DNA of 64,000 nt from Aliihoeflea sp. 2WW (lineage in GTDB: Bacteria > Pseudomonadota > Alphaproteobacteria > Rhizobiales > Rhizobiaceae). Positions 40,351-48,931 of this stretch are shown piece by piece. Every line of letters starts with the position of its first letter. Within the stretch, counting starts at the first letter, position 1. A model generated the notes under the pieces. That model did no database searches and was not told the DNA's origin. It saw only the letters and a list, made by a program, of their open reading frames with translations. Location of the stretch: contig NZ_AYOD01000006.1 of the NCBI RefSeq assembly GCF_000497755.1, positions 1 through 64,000 of the forward strand, read 5' to 3'. Both the position numbers and the translations under genes were made by a program.

Positions 40351-42404
40351 AGCCGCCCACACCCGAGAAGGGCACATCCGACCTGAAACGTGCCGAGCGT
40401 GCAGGCGGCGACGTCGCGGGCTACATGCCGAACGGCGACGAAGAGGACGACATCGAGATCGAAGCCGAGCCGCAGCCCGCCGGCACCGATCTCGGCATCG
40501 AGTGGGATGGCGACCGCGGCGACGCGGAGGGCAAGACCGGCATCGACGTCATCCAGACGCTGGTCAAACGCCTGCCCAATTCGCCCGGCGTCTATCGCAT
40601 GACGAATGCGGCCGGCGATGTGCTCTATGTCGGCAAGGCGCGCAGCCTGAAGAAGCGCGTCACGAACTATGCGCAGGGCAAGGGCCACACCAACCGGATC
40701 GGGCGGATGGTGCGCGAGACGGCGCATATGGAGTTCGTCGTCACGCGCACGGAGATCGAGGCGCTTCTTCTGGAAGCGAATCTGATCAAAAGGTTGCGGC
40801 CGCGCTTTAACGTTCTGATGCGGGACGACAAATCGTTTCCCTACATCCTTCTGACACGCGACCACCCCTCGCCCGGCATCTTCAAGCATCGCGGCGCGCG
40901 TTCGAAAAAGGGCGACTATTTCGGCCCATTCGCCTCGGCCGGCGCTGTGGGGCGAACGATCAACTCGCTGCAACGCGCGTTCCTCTTGCGCACCTGCACG
41001 GATTCGGTCTTCGAGAGCCGGACGCGGCCCTGCCTTCTCTACCAGATCAAGCGCTGCTCCGGCCCCTGCACGAACGAAGTGTCGAAGCCCGATTATGACG
41101 AACTGGTCGACGAGGCGAAGGCGTTCCTGTCGGGCAAGTCGTCGAAGATCGTCGCGGAAATCTCGAAGGCGATGCAGGAGGCGTCGGCGGAGCTCGACTT
41201 CGAGCGGGCGGCGATCTATCGCGACCGTCTGTCGGCGCTCTCCCACGTGCAGAGCCATCAGGGGATCAACACCCAGTCGACCGAGGAGGCCGACGTCTTC
41301 GCCATTCATCAGGAGGGCGGGCAGAGCTGCATCGAGGTGTTCTTCTTCCGCACCGGCCAGAACTGGGGCAACCGCGCCTATTTCCCGAAGGCCGATCCCT
41401 CGATCGAGGCGCCGGAAGTGCTTGGCGCGTTCCTGGCGCAGTTCTACGACGACAAGCCGATCCCGCGCACGATCCTCCTGTCCCAGCCGGTCGAGGAACA
41501 GCAATTGCTGGCCGAGGCGCTGGCGACCAAGGCGGGACGCAAGATCACGGTGATGGTGCCGCAGCGCGGCGAGAAGAAGGATCTGACGGATCACGCGCTG
41601 CAGAACGCCCGGCAGGGCCTCGGGCGGCGGCTGGCCGAGACGTCGTCGCAGGCGCGGCTTCTTGCGGGGCTTGCAGAGGCGTTCGGCCTGGATCGGACGC
41701 CGCGGCGGATCGAAGTCTTCGACAATTCGCACATCATGGGAACGAACGCCGTCGGTGCGATGATCGTCGCCGGGCCGGAAGGCTTCGTGAAGAACCAGTG
41801 CCGCAAGTTCAACATCCGCTCGACCGACATCACGCCCGGCGACGATTTCGGCATGATGCGCGAGGTGATGGAGCGGCGGTTCTCGCGGCTGATCAAGGAG
41901 AACGGGATTCCCGATCGCAACGCGCCCGACGACCGCGACGAATTTCCGGCATGGCCGGATCTCCTGCTCATCGACGGCGGACAGGGCCAGCTTTCGGCCG
42001 TGCGCAAGATTTTGGGCGACCTCGGGATACAGGACGCAGTGGCGACGATCGGCGTTGCCAAGGGCGTCGACCGGGATGCCGGGCGGGAGCGTTTCTTCAT
42101 TCCGGGCCGCGATCCCTTCTCTCTGCCGATGCGCGATCCGGTGCTCTATTTCGTCCAGCGCCTGCGCGACGAGGCGCACCGCTTTGCGATCGGCTCGCAC
42201 CGGGCGCGGCGCAAGAAGGAGATGGTGCGCAACCCGCTCGACGAGATCGGCGGCATTGGGCCCGGCCGCAAGCGCGCGCTGCTCCACCATTTCGGCACCG
42301 CGAAGGCCGTCAGCCGGGCGGGGATCGAAGACCTGATGTCCGTCTCGGGCATCTCGGCGACCGTTGCCAAGACGATCTACGACCATTTCCACGAAAAGGG
42401 ATGA
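40347..42404 (+). CDS. uvrC: Excinuclease ABC subunit C
   Basis: UvrC nuclease of 685 residues that makes both incisions in nucleotide excision repair. After an unusual acidic N-terminal extension of about 70 residues, the GIY-YIG domain starts at [18 protein letters not shown]; a UVR helix follows ([14 protein letters not shown]), then the RNase H-like domain ([25 protein letters not shown]) and helix-hairpin-helix pair near the C-terminus. Overlap with the SDR gene fixes the start at 40347. Confidence 0.96.
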   Translation: MKPPTPEKGTSDLKRAERAGGDVAGYMPNGDEEDDIEIEAEPQPAGTDLGIEWDGDRGDAEGKTGIDVIQTLVKRLPNSPGVYRMTNAAGDVLYVGKARSLKKRVTNYAQGKGHTNRIGRMVRETAHMEFVVTRTEIEALLLEANLIKRLRPRFNVLMRDDKSFPYILLTRDHPSPGIFKHRGARSKKGDYFGPFASAGAVGRTINSLQRAFLLRTCTDSVFESRTRPCLLYQIKRCSGPCTNEVSKPDYDELVDEAKAFLSGKSSKIVAEISKAMQEASAELDFERAAIYRDRLSALSHVQSHQGINTQSTEEADVFAIHQEGGQSCIEVFFFRTGQNWGNRAYFPKADPSIEAPEVLGAFLAQFYDDKPIPRTILLSQPVEEQQLLAEALATKAGRKITVMVPQRGEKKDLTDHALQNARQGLGRRLAETSSQARLLAGLAEAFGLDRTPRRIEVFDNSHIMGTNAVGAMIVAGPEGFVKNQCRKFNIRSTDITPGDDFGMMREVMERRFSRLIKENGIPDRNAPDDRDEFPAWPDLLLIDGGQGQLSAVRKILGDLGIQDAVATIGVAKGVDRDAGRERFFIPGRDPFSLPMRDPVLYFVQRLRDEAHRFAIGSHRARRKKEMVRNPLDEIGGIGPGRKRALLHHFGTAKAVSRAGIEDLMSVSGISATVAKTIYDHFHEKG

Positions 42405-42507
42405 CGGTCGGCCGTGCTATCGGCTTGACTTGCCCCACCCGTCCCGCGAATTTGCAGCCAGCCCGGACGGTGCAGGTTCGGCGCTCCAGAATAAACGACA
42501 GGCTTAC

Positions 42508-43092
42508 ATGTCCAATCGCGCCTTCAATATTCCGAACATCCTGACCTATGCGCGCATATTGGCGGTTCCGCTCGTCGTGCTCTGCTTCGTGCCGGACGAC
42601 CGCCAGCAGGCGACCGACTTCTGGCGCTGGACCGCCGTCACCATCTTCTTCGTCGCCAGCCTCACCGATTTCCTCGACGGCTATCTGGCGCGCATCTGGG
42701 ACCAGACGTCGAATATCGGCCGAATGCTCGACCCGATCGCCGACAAGCTGCTCGTCGCCGCGGCGCTGCTGCTTCTGGCGGCCGAAGGCACGATCGGCGA
42801 GTGGTCGCTTTGGGCCGCCATCATCATCCTGTGCCGCGAAATCCTCGTTTCGGGATTGCGCGAATATCTTGCCGCGCTCAAGGTTTCGGTGCCGGTGACC
42901 CAGCTCGCCAAATGGAAGACCACGATCCAGCTAGTGTCCATCGGCTTTCTTCTGGCCGGCCCCGCTGGAGACAAGGTCCTGCCTTACACCAGCGAAATGG
43001 GGCTGGCCCTGCTCTGGATCGCGGCCATGCTGACGCTCTACACCGGCTACGATTATTTTCGCGCCGGCCTGAAGCACGTCATCGAGGACTGA
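42508..43092 (+). CDS. pgsA: CDP-diacylglycerol-glycerol-3-phosphate 3-phosphatidyltransferase
   Basis: Inner-membrane enzyme of 194 residues that makes phosphatidylglycerol phosphate. The CDP-alcohol motif is complete (TDFLDGYLAR, eight residues, then G..LDPIAD), near residues 56-82. About five membrane segments are visible. It starts 103 nt after uvrC and is followed by moaD after 2 nt. Confidence 0.95.
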   Translation: MSNRAFNIPNILTYARILAVPLVVLCFVPDDRQQATDFWRWTAVTIFFVASLTDFLDGYLARIWDQTSNIGRMLDPIADKLLVAAALLLLAAEGTIGEWSLWAAIIILCREILVSGLREYLAALKVSVPVTQLAKWKTTIQLVSIGFLLAGPAGDKVLPYTSEMGLALLWIAAMLTLYTGYDYFRAGLKHVIED

Positions 43093-43094
43093 GC

Positions 43095-43346
43095 ATGAAG
43101 CTGATCTATTTCGCCTGGGTGCGCGAGCGCATCGGCATTTCCGAAGAGGACGTCGAGCTGCCCGGCGACGTGAAGACGGCGGGCGATCTACTCGCCTGGC
43201 TGCGTGAGCGCGGTGACGGCTATGCCGAAGCGCTGCAGAACCCGAAAGTCATTCGCGTCGCGATCAACCAGGAGCATGTCGACCACCGCGAACCGATTGC
43301 CGGCGCGCGCGAAATCGCGCTCTTTCCGCCGATGACGGGGGGGTGA
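43095..43346 (+). CDS. moaD: Molybdopterin synthase sulfur-carrier subunit
   Basis: MoaD of 83 residues, a ubiquitin-like sulfur carrier ending in the functional Gly-Gly (FPPMTGG). It forms molybdopterin synthase with MoaE, encoded 4 nt downstream. The start is 2 nt after the pgsA stop. Confidence 0.95.
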   Translation: MKLIYFAWVRERIGISEEDVELPGDVKTAGDLLAWLRERGDGYAEALQNPKVIRVAINQEHVDHREPIAGAREIALFPPMTGG

Positions 43347-43350
43347 CGAG

Positions 43351-43815
43351 GTGACGGACGCATGCGTCATTCGCGTAGCTGTTCAGTCCGCCGCCTATGA
43401 TACGGCAGCCGAAATCGATGCGGCGAAGGCCGCGGGCGGGAATGTCGGTGCGGTCGTCACCTTCAGCGGCGTGTGTCGCGACGAAAGCGGGCGGCTCGCC
43501 GCACTCGAGCTCGAACATTATCCAGGCATGGCCGAGGGCGAGATCCGGCGCATCGCGGCGCAGGCTGCCGAACGCTGGCCCGTCACCAGCCTGACCGTGA
43601 TCCATCGCCACGGCAAACTCAGGCCCGGAGAGGAAATCGTGCTCGTCGTCGCCGCCTCCATTCACCGTCAGGCCGCATTCGAGGCGGCCTCGTTCCTGAT
43701 GGATTTTCTCAAGACCAGCGCCCCATTCTGGAAGAAGGAACATCTGGCCGACGGCACGTCGGGGGCCTGGGTCGAGGCGAAGGATGCCGACGACGACGCT
43801 GCCGCGCGCTGGTGA
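43351..43815 (+). CDS. moaE: Molybdopterin synthase catalytic subunit
   Basis: MoaE of 154 residues, converting precursor Z to molybdopterin using thiocarboxylated MoaD. Family motifs are FSGVCRDES, IHRHGKLRPGEE, and the active-site Lys pair in FWKKEHLADGTSGAW. The start is a GTG 4 nt after the moaD stop. This supplies cofactor for enzymes such as the molybdopterin oxidoreductase at 33.3 kb. Confidence 0.94.
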   Translation: MTDACVIRVAVQSAAYDTAAEIDAAKAAGGNVGAVVTFSGVCRDESGRLAALELEHYPGMAEGEIRRIAAQAAERWPVTSLTVIHRHGKLRPGEEIVLVVAASIHRQAAFEAASFLMDFLKTSAPFWKKEHLADGTSGAWVEAKDADDDAAARW

Positions 43816-43912
43816 GCAAATCCCCAGCCACCGGCCCGGCCAAATCTCTCTGTTAGGCATTTGGTAGCCGCCATCGGCTAGGCTCCGATCCTTGCAATGC
43901 GGGCGGGCGGAC

Positions 43913-45376
43913 ATGCTGGAGACGGTGGCGGAAATTCACGGCTGGCTGGACGGGGCGATGCTTGCCGTGGTGGCGTGTTCGGTCGCGGGCGCCGTCTACT
44001 TCCAGCGCCGTCACGCAGCCGTCGCCGACGAGCTTTCGCGCAGCCGCTTTCTGTTCGAGAACCTCGCCGAGGGCGTCTACCGGGCCCTGCCAGACGGTCG
44101 GCACATCCGTACCAACACGGCGATGGCGCGGCTCCAGGGCTACGCCAGTTCCCAAGCGGTGATGCACGCCTCTCCTCGCCCTTCTGTCGAATGCTATGTC
44201 GACCCGACACGCGGCGCGCAATTTCGCGAACTGCTTTTCCGCGATGGCACCGTCACCGATTTCGTGTCGCAGGCCTATCGGCACCGCACCGGCGAGCGCA
44301 TCTGGATTTCCGAATCGGCCCGCCTGATCCGCCATCGTCGAACGGGCGCTCCCCTTTGCTATGAAGGCACGGTGCGTGACGTTACCGAAACGATGCAGCG
44401 CCTGAACCTGGAAGAACGCTTCACGAAGCTGACGAGCCATCTGCCGGGCGGACTGTTCCAGTTCAAACGGGGGCACGACGGCAGCTTCGACGTCGCCTAC
44501 ATTTCGGACGGGTTCGTCTCGATGACAGGTCTGTCGTTCGAGCGCGGCTATCCCTCCCCGCATCGCTTCTTCGAGATCGTGGTGGAGAAGGACCGGCCGC
44601 GCTTCCTGGAAAGCTTCCACCGAGCCCGCAAGGGCGCTCGTCCGTGGGAACATGAATTCCGGATCGAGCATGGCGAGACGTTTCGCTGGCTGCGCGTCCT
44701 CGCGACGCCGGAGCCGGTCGGCGACGGCATCATGTGGCACGGATACGTAACCGACATCTCGCTGCGCAAGGCGCAGGAAATGGAGATCCGCCGGCTCGCC
44801 TATCGCGATCCGCTGACCGATCTGGCGAACCGCCGCGCGCTGATCTACGACACCCGCAAGGCGCTACAAGCCTGCCGCCGCGACGGAAATTGCGGCGCGC
44901 TGGTCTATGTCGACCTCGACAATTTCAAGGGTTTGAACGACAGGCACGGCCACGAGGCGGGGGATCGATATCTCAAGCAGGTCGCCGAGCGCCTGACCGC
45001 CGTGGTCGGCGATGCAGGCTCCGTGGCGCGGATCGGCGGCGACGAGTTCGTTGCGCTCCTGCCTGCCGAAGCCGAGGACCGGACGCGTGCGCTGACGGAT
45101 ACCCTCTCCCTCGCCGAGCGGATGGCTGCAGAGATGGCCCGTCCCTTCCAGATCGGCTCCATCGCGCACCAGGCTTCGGCAAGCGTGGGCGTCGCCATGT
45201 TCGACGGCACCGACACGTCCGTCGATGCGCTCCTGAAGGAGGCCGACCAGGCGATGTACGACATTAAAGCCGCAGGCGGAAACGGCGTCGGCGTCATCGA
45301 TGCGCGCCGGTTGCAGGCGCTCGGCACGCAGATGCGCGATCATGCGGCTGAGCGCGACTCTCGGCTCCGCGCATAA
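43913..45376 (+). CDS. PAS-PAS-GGDEF diguanylate cyclase
   Basis: Probable c-di-GMP synthase of 487 residues. One membrane segment (about 14-30) leads into two PAS-type domains (about 43-160 and 165-285), then GGDEF at 375-379 in ARIGGDEFVALL. The substrate-binding VDLDNFKGLND is intact. The RxxD inhibitory site usually found five residues before GGDEF is replaced by GDAG, so product feedback is probably missing. There is no EAL domain. The ATG at 43913 is used; a TTG at 43892 adds seven residues. A strong terminator follows. Confidence 0.88.
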   Translation: MLETVAEIHGWLDGAMLAVVACSVAGAVYFQRRHAAVADELSRSRFLFENLAEGVYRALPDGRHIRTNTAMARLQGYASSQAVMHASPRPSVECYVDPTRGAQFRELLFRDGTVTDFVSQAYRHRTGERIWISESARLIRHRRTGAPLCYEGTVRDVTETMQRLNLEERFTKLTSHLPGGLFQFKRGHDGSFDVAYISDGFVSMTGLSFERGYPSPHRFFEIVVEKDRPRFLESFHRARKGARPWEHEFRIEHGETFRWLRVLATPEPVGDGIMWHGYVTDISLRKAQEMEIRRLAYRDPLTDLANRRALIYDTRKALQACRRDGNCGALVYVDLDNFKGLNDRHGHEAGDRYLKQVAERLTAVVGDAGSVARIGGDEFVALLPAEAEDRTRALTDTLSLAERMAAEMARPFQIGSIAHQASASVGVAMFDGTDTSVDALLKEADQAMYDIKAAGGNGVGVIDARRLQALGTQMRDHAAERDSRLRA

Positions 45377-45377
45377 A

Positions 45378-45405
45378 AAAAGCCGCGGCATCGACCGCGG
45401 CTTTT
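45378..45405. terminator. Bidirectional terminator
   Basis: An 11-bp stem, AAAAGCCGCGG and CCGCGGCTTTT with loop CATCGA, lies between the diguanylate cyclase stop and the convergent ndk stop. The T run completes a Rho-independent terminator for the plus strand and the A run serves the minus strand. Confidence 0.9.
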
Positions 45406-45448
45406 CCTGCAATTTCAATTATTTCGAAGCTTCAGCGTCGAAACTGAA

Positions 45449-45871
45449 TCAGCCGACGATCTCGGTGTCCGAGAACCAGTAGCGGATTTCCTGAGCGGCC
45501 GTTTCCGGCGCATCCGAACCGTGGACCGAATTTTCGCCGATCGACAGCGCGTGAACCTTGCGGATGGTGCCCTCATCGGCATTGGCCGGATTGGTCGCGC
45601 CCATCACTTCACGGTTCTTCAGGATGGCGCCTTCGCCTTCGAGAACCTGAACGACGGTCGGGCCGGACGTCATGGTGTCGACCAGTTCGCCGAAGAACGG
45701 ACGATCCTTGTGGACCGCGTAAAAGCCTTCGGCTTCGCGGCGGCTCATCCAGACGCGGCGCGAGGCGACGACGCTGAGGCCGGCATCCTCGAGCATCTTG
45801 GTGATGGCGCCGGTCAGGTTGCGCTTGGTCGCGTCCGGCTTGATCATGGAAAAGGTGCGTTCGATCGCCAT
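45449..45871 (-). CDS. ndk: Nucleoside diphosphate kinase
   Basis: Ndk of 140 residues, which equilibrates nucleoside triphosphates. [19 protein letters not shown] opens it and the phosphohistidine lies in [12 protein letters not shown] (residue 117). The length is normal. It is a single gene ending in the shared terminator. Confidence 0.97.
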   Translation of the reverse strand: MAIERTFSMIKPDATKRNLTGAITKMLEDAGLSVVASRRVWMSRREAEGFYAVHKDRPFFGELVDTMTSGPTVVQVLEGEGAILKNREVMGATNPANADEGTIRKVHALSIGENSVHGSDAPETAAQEIRYWFSDTEIVG

Positions 45872-45957
45872 GTCGGGTCTTCCTCAATTCTTTGGGGGAG
45901 TGATTGGATGCGCGTCTATACCCACCTCGCCCCGTGATGTGAAGTCCCGCCGACGGC

Positions 45958-46650
45958 CTATGCGGCAGCGGGAACCGAACGGCCCAGACCGGAATGAAGA
46001 TCGAGGCAGCGGTCGAGCCATGCCCCGACCGGATCTTCGTTCTCAAGGAACTCGTAGTCGGAGATGACGCGGACCCACTGGAATGCGCTCGCCACGATGT
46101 AATCCGTAAAGAGCGGGCTTTCGCCGCCGAGAAAGGGCTGGAACGTCAGGGTCGAGCGCAGCGGCTCCAGGCTTGCGCGGAATGCGGGACGGCGCTCGTC
46201 GCGCGTCATGGGGATGTCTTCGAGACGCTTGCCGAAACGCACCTCCCGCGTCGTGCGGAAATGCGCCTGATCCTCCGGCTCGAGCCGGTCATGAATGTCC
46301 ATGAGTGCGGACTGCGCGAGATAGGGATGCAGGGTGACGAGCGCCCAGCGCTCGATGAAGCGCGCGGCCGCTTCGCCGCCCGCACCGCCGAAAAGGGTCG
46401 GCCGGTCGGGGTAGCGCCGCTCGAGGTCGAGCGCGATCTCGAAGGAATCGCCGACCGTGCGCTCGCCCTCGCGGATGACCGGAACCGTCTTGTGCCTGCC
46501 GCCCTCGACACCGGCCACGGCCGTGAAGGGCGTCGGAACGCGCTCGAAGGCGAGGCCCTTATGCGCGAGCGCGAAGGCGACCTTCCAGCAATGCGGGCTG
46601 AACGGACGGGTCGGGTCCGAGCCGACGAGATCATAAAGCAGAACGGTCAT
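45958..46650 (-). CDS. Glutathione S-transferase family protein
   Basis: GST-like protein of 230 residues. The N-terminal domain runs LLYDLVGSDPTRPFSPHCWKVAFALAHKG, and a TVPVIREG cis-Pro and GDSFEIALDLE segment follow. The Phe-Ser-Pro-His-Cys-Trp element places a cysteine or serine at the active site, as in fungal-type or omega-like GSTs. The substrate is unknown. It is divergent from the DinB gene by 71 bp. Confidence 0.84.
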   Translation of the reverse strand: MTVLLYDLVGSDPTRPFSPHCWKVAFALAHKGLAFERVPTPFTAVAGVEGGRHKTVPVIREGERTVGDSFEIALDLERRYPDRPTLFGGAGGEAAARFIERWALVTLHPYLAQSALMDIHDRLEPEDQAHFRTTREVRFGKRLEDIPMTRDERRPAFRASLEPLRSTLTFQPFLGGESPLFTDYIVASAFQWVRVISDYEFLENEDPVGAWLDRCLDLHSGLGRSVPAAA

Positions 46651-46721
46651 TGCTGTGCGGCCTCCCGGGCGTATAAGCGTTGCGCAAATCTATGCCCGCG
46701 ACCACGACGAATGAAAACCCG

Positions 46722-47234
46722 ATGAAGCAGCATTTCTCCATGTTCGCCGCCTATAATGCCTGGGCCAACCGGTTGATCTACGATGCGGCCGCAAAAGCGG
46801 GCGAGGATGCGCTGTGGGCCGATCTCGGCCTTGCCTTTACCTCGCTCGGCGGCACGCTCAATCACGTTCTCGTCGCCGACGGGATCTGGATGAAGCGCTT
46901 TACCGGCGAAGGCGTGGCGGCAAAACGGCTCGACGCGATCCTGTTTCGCGACATCGGTCCGCTCTGGGATGCCCGCGAGGCCGAAGACGAGCGCATCCTG
47001 CGCTATGTCGCCGACCTGACCGACGACGATCTGGGTGGACGCTTTTCCTATACGACCACAACCGACATGCGAACGATCTCGCAGCGCCTTGCGCCCGCGC
47101 TCGCCCACTTCTTCAACCACCAGACGCATCATCGCGGCCAGGCGCATGCCGCCCTCACCCGGCTTGCAGGTGAAGCTCCGGCGCTCGATCTCGCCTATTT
47201 CCAGCGTTCCGAAGGCGGGCGCAGCTTCGCGTAG
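46722..47234 (+). CDS. DinB family protein
   Basis: Four-helix bundle protein of 170 residues. The three metal-binding histidines appear in LNHVLVADGIW and NHQTHHRGQAH, which is the DinB/YfiT pattern. These proteins bind a divalent metal and may act in thiol-dependent or stress metabolism; the function is unproven. The ATG at 46722 (MKQHFSMF) starts the family-like region; an ATG at 46692 adds ten polar residues. Confidence 0.85.
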   Translation: MKQHFSMFAAYNAWANRLIYDAAAKAGEDALWADLGLAFTSLGGTLNHVLVADGIWMKRFTGEGVAAKRLDAILFRDIGPLWDAREAEDERILRYVADLTDDDLGGRFSYTTTTDMRTISQRLAPALAHFFNHQTHHRGQAHAALTRLAGEAPALDLAYFQRSEGGRSFA

Positions 47235-47557
47235 GGCGGCAAGGACGTGCGCTTCGGGCGATTGCGTGCGAATCACTCGCTTGAGTTGAAGAAACCTCGA
47301 GTTGCATCAATACTCGTTTAGCGGGCATCAATCTCCCGTATAACGCGCATCTTTCTCCCGTATAACGGGAATTCGGGCTGAATCGAGACAGTTCAGACTA
47401 CGCTCGACTTTTCTTATGATCCGTATAGTATATCTATGTAACGCACTATATTTCTTGCATGATATTACTGTGAATTGAAGAAACCTTCCTCTGGGTCATC
47501 CGTATTGTTGCATGGTCGGTACCCTTCCGATCGCAACAATGGGAAGAGGAGAAGACG
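47235..47557. other. AT-rich intergenic spacer upstream of the glycine-rich protein gene
   Basis: The 323-bp stretch is markedly more AT-rich than its neighbours and holds no gene. Two exact copies of TTGAAGAAACCT (47286-47297 and 47475-47486) bracket it. Inside are the tandem 22-bp repeats. A likely promoter area is 47411-47447, with TATAGT and TATATC near each other. AGGAG at 47545-47549 is the ribosome site of the next gene. Confidence 0.5.
47304..47368. repeat. Tandem 22-bp repeats
   Basis: Copies at 47325-47346 and 47347-47368 share GCATC and TCTCCCGTATAAC and differ at only three positions. A third, degenerate 21-bp copy lies at 47304-47324 (GCATCAATACTCG...). Spacing of two helical turns suggests an array of regulator sites. 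It is not CRISPR-like, because there are no spacers. Confidence 0.6.
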
Positions 47558-48298
47558 ATGAACTTCAATTTCAGGAAAACAGCGCTGGCACTTGCGACCG
47601 GAAGTGCGCTGGCATTGGCGAGCGCAGCGCATGCGCAGATCGGCGCCGGAGTGGGCGTGGGTATCGGCGGTGTCGATGCCGGCGTCGGCGCATCGGTCGG
47701 CAGTGATGGCATCGGCGCAGGTGTGGGCGCCTCCGTCGGTGGTTCGGATGGCGTGGGCGTCGGTGCCGGCGCGTCCGTCGGCGGCGGCTCCGGCGTCGAT
47801 GCGGGCGCAGGCGCCAGCGTCGGCGGCTCGGATGGCGTCGGGGTCGGCGCCGGTGCATCCGTCGGTGGCGGTTCGGGCGTCGACGCGGGCGCAGGCGTCG
47901 GCATCGGTGGCTCCGGCGGCGTGAATGCCGGCGCGGGCGTTGGCATTGGCGGTGGTTCCGGCATCGATGCCGGTGTCGGAGCCAATGTCGGCGGACCCGG
48001 CGGCGTCGATGTCGGGCTGGGCATCGGCATTGGTGGCGGCGGTACGGGTGGTGGCCCCGGCGGCCCCGGCGGGCCCGGTGGCCCCGGCGATCCGGGCGGC
48101 AATGGCGGCTCCGGCCCGGGAACCGGACCCGGCACCGATGACACCGAAACCGGCAGTGTCTCGCCCGGCCTCGGCAGCATGAACTCGGCCGAGATCGCGC
48201 GGCTCAGCCGTCGCTGCGTCGACGTGCTGGCTTCGCCAGGCGTCTACGACCGTGCGCTGGTCGACCTGTGCAACATGGTGCAGACGGCGACGCGCTAG
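47558..48298 (+). CDS. Secreted glycine-rich repeat protein
   Basis: Exported protein of 246 residues. The signal peptide ends SAAHA (residue 26). Residues 57-154 are seven 14-residue repeats of the form GASVGGxxGVxxGA; residues 57-84 and 85-112 are identical 28-residue units. A Gly-Pro tract follows (about 165-192), then an acidic linker and a C-terminal domain of about 40 residues with Cys220 and Cys238 that may form a disulfide. Repeated units are identical in protein but not in DNA, which implies selection. A structural or surface role is inferred. AGGAG precedes the ATG. Confidence 0.75.
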   Translation: MNFNFRKTALALATGSALALASAAHAQIGAGVGVGIGGVDAGVGASVGSDGIGAGVGASVGGSDGVGVGAGASVGGGSGVDAGAGASVGGSDGVGVGAGASVGGGSGVDAGAGVGIGGSGGVNAGAGVGIGGGSGIDAGVGANVGGPGGVDVGLGIGIGGGGTGGGPGGPGGPGGPGDPGGNGGSGPGTGPGTDDTETGSVSPGLGSMNSAEIARLSRRCVDVLASPGVYDRALVDLCNMVQTATR

Positions 48299-48339
48299 TT
48301 CTCCAGGCGGGCCCAGGCTCGCCCGGATCAAGTCTCAGA

Positions 48340-48363
48340 GGGCGCCGGTGCGAGCCGGCGCCC
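48340..48363. terminator. Terminator-like hairpin
   Basis: A 9-bp stem, GGGCGCCGG and CCGGCGCCC with loop TGCGAG, followed by GTTTCGT, lies between two convergent genes. The T run is interrupted, so it is weaker than the terminators at 38.4 and 45.4 kb. Confidence 0.6.
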
Positions 48364-48369
48364 GTTTCG

Positions 48370-48780
48370 TCAGTTCACGGCAAGCGGGCCGCGCGGCATT
48401 TCGCGGGCGGCGGGCGCTGGAGCGAAGACGATGAAGGCGAAGATCGCGACGCCGAGAAACGCGATCAGCGACGAAATCGCCACGAACGGCTCGGCGCCGG
48501 CATTGCCCTGCAGCAGCAGGTACAGCGACGGCACCATGACGACGACGCCGAGCGTGTAGACGCCGAACTGGATCATGGCGAGGCGCTGGGCCGCCTTCTC
48601 CTTGTTGAGCGCATAGTATGTGCCGAACAGCGCACTCGTCACCCAGCCCAGAAGATTGGTGTGCGCATGTGCGCCGATGACGTTGTGATTGCCGGAGATC
48701 GACATCTGCAGTCCCATGCCGATGCCGACCAATAGAAACAGAATTGCAGCCTTGAAGAAGAGTTGCGAAACCTGTGGCAT
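48370..48780 (-). CDS. Small membrane protein resembling heme-copper oxidase subunit I
   Basis: Protein of 136 residues with four membrane segments (about 8-26, 40-58, 68-90 and 98-118). The stretch GAHAHTNLLGWVTSALFGTYY resembles the histidine-bearing helix of cbb3/NorB-type oxidase subunit I, but the protein is far too short to be a catalytic subunit. It is a stand-alone gene divergent from the ABC-F gene. A small heme-binding or assembly protein is possible, but this is a resemblance, not an assignment. Confidence 0.6.
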   Translation of the reverse strand: MPQVSQLFFKAAILFLLVGIGMGLQMSISGNHNVIGAHAHTNLLGWVTSALFGTYYALNKEKAAQRLAMIQFGVYTLGVVVMVPSLYLLLQGNAGAEPFVAISSLIAFLGVAIFAFIVFAPAPAAREMPRGPLAVN

Positions 48781-48931
48781 TGCCGATCACCCCTCGATGA
48801 TTGTTTTCGCCGTCTTGGCGGCGGCCGATTATAACATATTCGTGATCGACGGGTCAGGCACCGCATCGATCTAGCTCGCGAGCGGCGCCCCCTTGCGCGC
48901 GATGCGGCGGCAGTCCAAACAGCGCAGCATC

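Noticed and set aside
40047-42392. A 781-codon open frame antisense to uvrC
   Set aside because: It is a shadow of uvrC with no domain motif or ribosome site.
47304-47368. A CRISPR array
   Set aside because: Repeats are directly adjacent without spacers, there are only two to three copies, and no cas genes are nearby.
47726-48019. RTX calcium-binding nonapeptides in the glycine-rich protein
   Set aside because: The period is 14 rather than 9 residues and the GGxGxD spacing is not kept, so RTX folding is not supported.
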